64,000 nt of DNA from Jannaschia sp. M317. GTDB lineage: Bacteria > Pseudomonadota > Alphaproteobacteria > Rhodobacterales > Rhodobacteraceae. The stretch is from positions 1,331,001 through 1,395,000 of the forward strand of contig NZ_CP081155.1 in NCBI RefSeq assembly GCF_025141175.1. Reading direction: 5' to 3'. The position numbers were made by a program, and so were the translations under genes. The notes under the pieces were generated by a model that did not search any database, was not told where the DNA came from, and worked only from the letters and a program-made list of their open reading frames with translations. Positions 57,936 through 64,000 of this stretch are shown in pieces (the stretch's first letter is position 1; each line of letters starts with the position of its first letter).

Positions 57936-58448
57936 TTATCGGTGCGCCGCCAGCGCCGCGTCAACCAGCGCCCGTTCCGCCTGCGACAGCTGCTGCGCGC
58001 GTGGATAGAGGGGCGCGGCGCGGTCGTCCCGGACCGGGGCCTGCCAGCCGTCGGTCGTGGCAAAGAACCGGTGCACGCCGGCCTCTCCGAACTGTTGCAG
58101 ATAGCCCCGGACGACCACATCCAGATAGCTGAGCAGGATCGGCTGCGCGGTGTCCGCCACCGGGTGCAGGTTCTCGGGGATGTGATAGATTGCGGTGCCA
58201 TCGGGCAGGGCGGCGCGCAGATAGGCCCCTTCGCGGGCATCGAGCGCGGCCCAGTCGCGGCCCGGCACCTGCGCGACGATCCCGTCGATCCGGGCCCCGT
58301 CGCGCGGCACCGCCGTCAGAATCGCGTGGTCGGCAAGCGCCGTGTGTCGCCAAATGCGGCCCCAGCCTTCGACCGTCACGCGCCGCGCCGAGGGGTAGTC
58401 ATGGGTGCCCAGGTTCACCAGCGACCCGTATCCAAAGAATTCATCCAT
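57936..58448 (-). CDS. gamma-glutamylcyclotransferase-like protein
   Basis: 170 residues. The N-terminal FFGYGSLVN is the nucleotide-like loop that defines the GGCT fold; further motifs are RVTVEGWGRIWRHT and WAALDAREGAYLRAALPDG with the catalytic Glu in LDAREG. It may cyclise gamma-glutamyl dipeptides to 5-oxoproline or act in another GGCT-like reaction. I used the ATG at 58448. Located head-to-head with the glycine riboswitch and gcvT. Confidence 0.82.
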   Translation of the reverse strand: MDEFFGYGSLVNLGTHDYPSARRVTVEGWGRIWRHTALADHAILTAVPRDGARIDGIVAQVPGRDWAALDAREGAYLRAALPDGTAIYHIPENLHPVADTAQPILLSYLDVVVRGYLQQFGEAGVHRFFATTDGWQAPVRDDRAAPLYPRAQQLSQAERALVDAALAAHR

Positions 58449-58509
58449 GCGCCTGTCTTTCCCTCTTGCGCCTGGGCGGTCAAGTTTCGTATCGGAAACC
58501 TGCACGGCA

Positions 58510-58660
58510 CGGGAGACTCTGACCCCTGCGTCAGGGCCGAAGGAGCAACCGCCCCGGTAAACTCTCAGGCGAACGGACCTGTCGTGCATCGAACTCTGGA
58601 GAGAGGCGCGAACAGGCGTCCGCCGAAGGGATAGCGATCTCAGGCGAAGGGACAGAGGGG
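58510..58660 (+). promoter_or_regulatory. tandem glycine riboswitch
   Basis: Two consecutive gcvT-type aptamers: aptamer 1 (about 58510-58580) with CGGGAGACTCTGACC, GCCGAAGGAGCAACC and CTCTCAGGCGAACGGAC; aptamer 2 (about 58594-58660) with CTCTGGAGAGAGGCG, CGCCGAAGGGATAGC and TCTCAGGCGAAGGGACAGAG. A GCGGGC/GCCCGC hairpin (58670-58684) follows at once and ends beside the gcvT AGGAGG, a candidate expression platform. Glycine binding should turn the gcv genes on. Confidence 0.95.
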
Positions 58661-58697
58661 GCACTTTCGCGGGCGAAGCCCGCCTCAGGAGGTGCCG

Positions 58698-59810
58698 ATG
58701 ACCGATGATCTGATGCAATTGCCGCTGGCCGCTCTGCACGCCGAACTGGGCGGCAAGATGGTGCCCTTTGCGGGCTATGCCATGCCGGTGCAATATCCCG
58801 CAGGCGTCATGGCCGAACATCTGCACACCCGCGACAAGGCCGGTCTGTTCGACGTTTCGCACATGGGACAGGTCGTGATCCGGGGATCGGGGGCGGCCGC
58901 GGCGTTGGAGCAGGTGATTCCGATGAACGTGCAGGGCTTGGCCGAGGGGCGGCAACGCTATGGCTTGCTGACCCTGCCGGGCGGGGGCGTGGCCGATGAC
59001 CTGATGTTTGCCAACCGGGGGGATCACCTGTTCGTCGTCGTCAACGGCGCGATGAAGCGGGCCGACATGGACATTCTGACGGCGGGTCTGCCGGATCATG
59101 AGGTGACCCTGCTGGATGATCGCGCCTTGCTGGCCCTGCAGGGCCCGTCGGCAGAGGCGGTGCTGGAGTCGCTGGTGCCCGGTGTAGCCCAGATGCGGTT
59201 CATGGATGTGCGCACCCTGTCGTGGTCCGGCGCAGAACTGTGGATCAGCCGGTCGGGCTATACCGGCGAAGACGGCTACGAGATCAGCGTCCCGGCCGAT
59301 CATGCCGAGGCCTTTGCCCGCGCCCTGCTGGCCCAGGATGATGTGCTGCCCATCGGCCTTGGGGCGCGCGATTCGCTGCGGCTGGAGGCGGGGATGCCGC
59401 TTTATGGTCAGGACCTGACGGCAGAGATCACCCCGGTAGAGGCGGATCTGGCCTGGGCCATCCAGAAGATTCGCCGCACCGGCGGCGACCGGGCAGGCGG
59501 ATTTCCGGGCGCGGAGGTGATCCTGCCGCAGCTTGACCAGGGTCCGGCGCGCCGTCGCAGCGGCCTGCTGCCGCAGGGGCGCGCGCCGATGCGCCACGGC
59601 GTGACGCTTTTTGCCAGCGAGACGGCGACGGATCCCGTGGGTGAGGTCACCTCGGGCGGGTTCGGCCCCTCGGTCGGGTCGCCCGTCGCCATGGGTTATG
59701 TCCCGGCGGATTGCCAGGCGGGCACGACGCTCTACGGTGATGTCCGGGGCCGCCGCCTGCCGGTGACGGTCACCGATCTGCCCTTCCACACGCCCCGCTA
59801 CAAGCGCTAA
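58698..59810 (+). CDS. gcvT: glycine cleavage system T protein (aminomethyltransferase)
   Basis: 370 residues. Family features include [32 protein letters not shown], the folate-binding Asp-region [15 protein letters not shown] and [17 protein letters not shown]. It moves the aminomethyl group to THF, releasing ammonia. I chose the ATG at 58698 with AGGAGG at 58687-58692; GTG 58692 falls in that sequence. Glycine riboswitch upstream. Confidence 0.95.
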   Translation: MTDDLMQLPLAALHAELGGKMVPFAGYAMPVQYPAGVMAEHLHTRDKAGLFDVSHMGQVVIRGSGAAAALEQVIPMNVQGLAEGRQRYGLLTLPGGGVADDLMFANRGDHLFVVVNGAMKRADMDILTAGLPDHEVTLLDDRALLALQGPSAEAVLESLVPGVAQMRFMDVRTLSWSGAELWISRSGYTGEDGYEISVPADHAEAFARALLAQDDVLPIGLGARDSLRLEAGMPLYGQDLTAEITPVEADLAWAIQKIRRTGGDRAGGFPGAEVILPQLDQGPARRRSGLLPQGRAPMRHGVTLFASETATDPVGEVTSGGFGPSVGSPVAMGYVPADCQAGTTLYGDVRGRRLPVTVTDLPFHTPRYKR

Positions 59811-59838
59811 GCCAAAGCCGCACAACAGGAGAAACCCG

Positions 59839-60195
59839 ATGAAATACACCGAAGAGCACGAGTGGCTGGACGACAACGAAGGCGTCATCACCGTCGGCAT
59901 CACCGAACATGCCGCCACGCAGCTGGGCGACGTGGTCTTTGTGGAACTGCCCGAGGTCGGGGCCACCGTCACCAAGGGCGAAGAGATTGTCGTGATCGAG
60001 TCCGTCAAGGCCGCATCAGACATAACCGCGCCGCTGGACGGCGAGATCGTGGAAATCAACGAGGCGCTGGCCGACACCCCCGGCCTGGTCAACGAAGACG
60101 CCGAGGCGGCGTGGTTTTTCAAGATGACCACGACCACCCCCGAAGAGATGGACGGCCTGATGGATGAAGACGCCTACAAGGAGTTCATCGACTAG
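59839..60195 (+). CDS. gcvH: glycine cleavage system H protein
   Basis: 118 residues, with the lipoyl Lys in [20 protein letters not shown]. It shuttles the methylamine intermediate between the P and T proteins. GGAG precedes the ATG at 59839; acidic overall. 28 nt after gcvT. Confidence 0.96.
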   Translation: MKYTEEHEWLDDNEGVITVGITEHAATQLGDVVFVELPEVGATVTKGEEIVVIESVKAASDITAPLDGEIVEINEALADTPGLVNEDAEAAWFFKMTTTTPEEMDGLMDEDAYKEFID

Positions 60196-60222
60196 CGACC
60201 CCAGATCGTCGGAGCCCGCATC

Positions 60223-60513
60223 ATGGCCTTCTCTGTCATCCCGAAGCTGTCTTGCGCCGTGCCCGCGCAGGCATTGGCCAGTCCTGTGGCCGGGTGCAGA
60301 CAGAAGGCGGTGATCGGTGCGGGCATCACCGCGATCGTCGCGGGGCAGGGGGCGCTGGCCGCCGTGCCTGCCGCGTCGGTCCCGGCCCCGAACGGTTGCG
60401 TGACGGGGGGCGTGGCCTGCTGCGCCCCCGTGACCGGACCGCGGGATCTCTGCCGGATCGTTTCGCACGGTCCCTTGTCTCTGCCGCCACCTCTGGCGGG
60501 CGGGGTCGCCTGA
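60223..60513 (+). CDS. small open frame between gcvH and gcvP, doubtful
   Basis: 96 codons with an ATG 27 nt after gcvH. It is unusually Ala/Pro-rich with scattered cysteines (GCVTGGVACCAPVTGPRDLC) and a hydrophobic stretch (AVIGAGITAIVAGQGALAA). No recognised family. The 426-nt gcvH-gcvP gap is longer than usual, which leaves room for a real gene, but codon use does not clearly support it. The remaining stretch to 60621 shows nothing distinctive. Confidence 0.3.
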   Translation: MAFSVIPKLSCAVPAQALASPVAGCRQKAVIGAGITAIVAGQGALAAVPAASVPAPNGCVTGGVACCAPVTGPRDLCRIVSHGPLSLPPPLAGGVA

Positions 60514-60621
60514 AACCCGCCCCGCCTCCCGGCGCTTTCTCAGGGCGGGTCCCGCCGTCCCGCCGCCCATTCACCTGCCCCGCCTGACACGCGCGACCGC
60601 GCACATCGCAAGGACCCGAGC

Positions 60622-63450
<2,829 letters not shown>

Positions 63451-63462
63451 TCCGCCGTCTTG

Positions 63463-63492
63463 CCAGGGGGCGGTCTTTGGGCCGCCCCCTGG
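63463..63492 (+). terminator. hairpin after gcvP
   Basis: CCAGGGGGCGG (63463-63473) pairs with CCGCCCCCTGG (63482-63492) across an 8-nt loop, 13 nt after the gcvP stop. No U run follows. It is the expected end of the gcvTHP transcript. A second weaker dyad (CCCCG/CGGGG) lies near 63545-63562. Confidence 0.65.
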
Positions 63493-63592
63493 GTGCGAAT
63501 ATGGTCGCCGGCACTTTGCCGGTTGGGGCAGGGATCGGACTTGCCCTCCCCCCGTAGGGCGGGGTTCACGCCGCCCGGATCGTGCCTTGCGT

Positions 63593-64000
63593 CTAGCGAC
63601 CCGCAGCCGCCGTGCGCACAACCGCCGCATCGGCAGAAAGCGGCAGATCCATCCGTTCCAGCGCGCGGGCCGAAACGATCCGCGCGGCCTGCGCCATCTC
63701 TGCATCCGGGTGGCGGGCCAGATGGGCAAGCGCGCTCTGAACCGCGACCTGCACCTCGACCAGCGCCGCCCCGTCGCGGGCGATGTAGTCAAACGCCCCT
63801 TCCACCAGGGCCTGCGCCCGCAAGGGCGGAACGAACAGCCGGGGGAACTGCGGCTTGCACGTGTCCCGCGCCTGCCAAAGCGTCAGAAGGCCCAGTTGCA
63901 ACCAGACCACATGCGTCGCCGTACGCGGATCGTTCATTCCGGGCGACAGCGCACGCTGGCCGATTTCCGACAGAACCTCGATGCCAAAGCCGGGATCCTG
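63593..64000 (-). CDS. DUF2254 family membrane protein, C-terminal part
   Basis: The frame runs off the right edge of the window; 135 C-terminal residues are visible, beginning QDPGFGIEVLSEIGQRALSP and continuing GMNDPRTATHVVWLQLG, the conserved segment of DUF2254. The N-terminal membrane helices lie outside. The internal ATG at 63937 is not the true start. Function unknown; family members are predicted inner-membrane proteins. Confidence 0.85.
   Translation of the reverse strand, partial: QDPGFGIEVLSEIGQRALSPGMNDPRTATHVVWLQLGLLTLWQARDTCKPQFPRLFVPPLRAQALVEGAFDYIARDGAALVEVQVAVQSALAHLARHPDAEMAQAARIVSARALERMDLPLSADAAVVRTAAAGR

Overview
The window is a gene-dense, GC-rich chromosomal segment of an alphaproteobacterium, most probably a member of the Rhodobacterales (roseobacter group). 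This rests on gene content and order (uvrC-pgsA-moaD-moaE, motB-flgE-flgK-flgL-flgI, deoC beside a two-domain ALDH16-type aldehyde dehydrogenase, a Hint-domain protein, DUF1523), on the many ATGA/GTGA start-stop overlaps, and on extragenic repeats. I saw no tRNA, rRNA, CRISPR array, transposase or phage gene. It reads as core chromosome with one poorly characterised gene cluster.

Layout. 1-1912: end of an alpha-E protein, a transglutaminase-like protein and the proteasome-like hydrolase Anbu, the tail of a known but functionally obscure peptide-modification neighbourhood. 1983-6615: an AttEFGH-like ABC system (ATPase, large FtsX-type permease, CrtC/AttH lipocalin-like protein) and an FMN-binding oxidase-like protein. 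6672-12483: flagellar genes motB, flgE, flgK, flgL, flgI with a CtrA-like site. 12934-15577: S49 peptidase, a 56-residue zinc-ribbon micro-membrane protein, a Ca/Na antiporter and a FolM/PTR1-like reductase. 15899-19326: uvrC, pgsA, moaD, moaE. 19385-25855: Hint protein, an atypical SDR, a TspO-like protein, an orphan peptide-binding protein, a three-gene periplasmic SCO cluster and an IMPACT-family protein. 25992-31425: a seven-gene thiamine salvage and uptake operon (thiM-thiE-thiD-thiY-tenA-thiZ-thiX, minus strand) under a TPP riboswitch.

32914-39770 is the least understood part: a co-oriented set of a long coiled-coil protein, a 26-codon micro-ORF fused by overlaps to both neighbours, a 371-residue unknown, a AAA+ ATPase with a large unknown N-terminus, a three-helix membrane protein, a 434-residue unknown, a two-helix membrane protein and a DUF1523 protein. 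I propose this as the best candidate for an undescribed system, possibly acting at the membrane.

39808-45491 is a complete mnhA-G (Mrp) cation/proton antiporter operon, divergent from a LysR regulator that looks like OxyR but contains no cysteine. 46589-51923: TauE-type transporter, ALDH16, deoC, a pilin-like peptide and SuhB. 52073-57839: metR/metF divergent pair with a MetR-type dyad, a thioesterase plus ACT protein, and a divergent ScsC-like/ScsB-like thiol redox pair. 57936-63450: a gamma-glutamylcyclotransferase-like protein, a tandem glycine riboswitch and gcvT-gcvH-gcvP. The right edge cuts a DUF2254 membrane protein.

Two families of extragenic repeats recur through the window: a bipartite palindrome that begins 5-7 nt after stop codons (four copies), and a short GAGTATTT...GAGAAGAA motif (five copies), two of which supply the ribosome-binding sequence of a gene.
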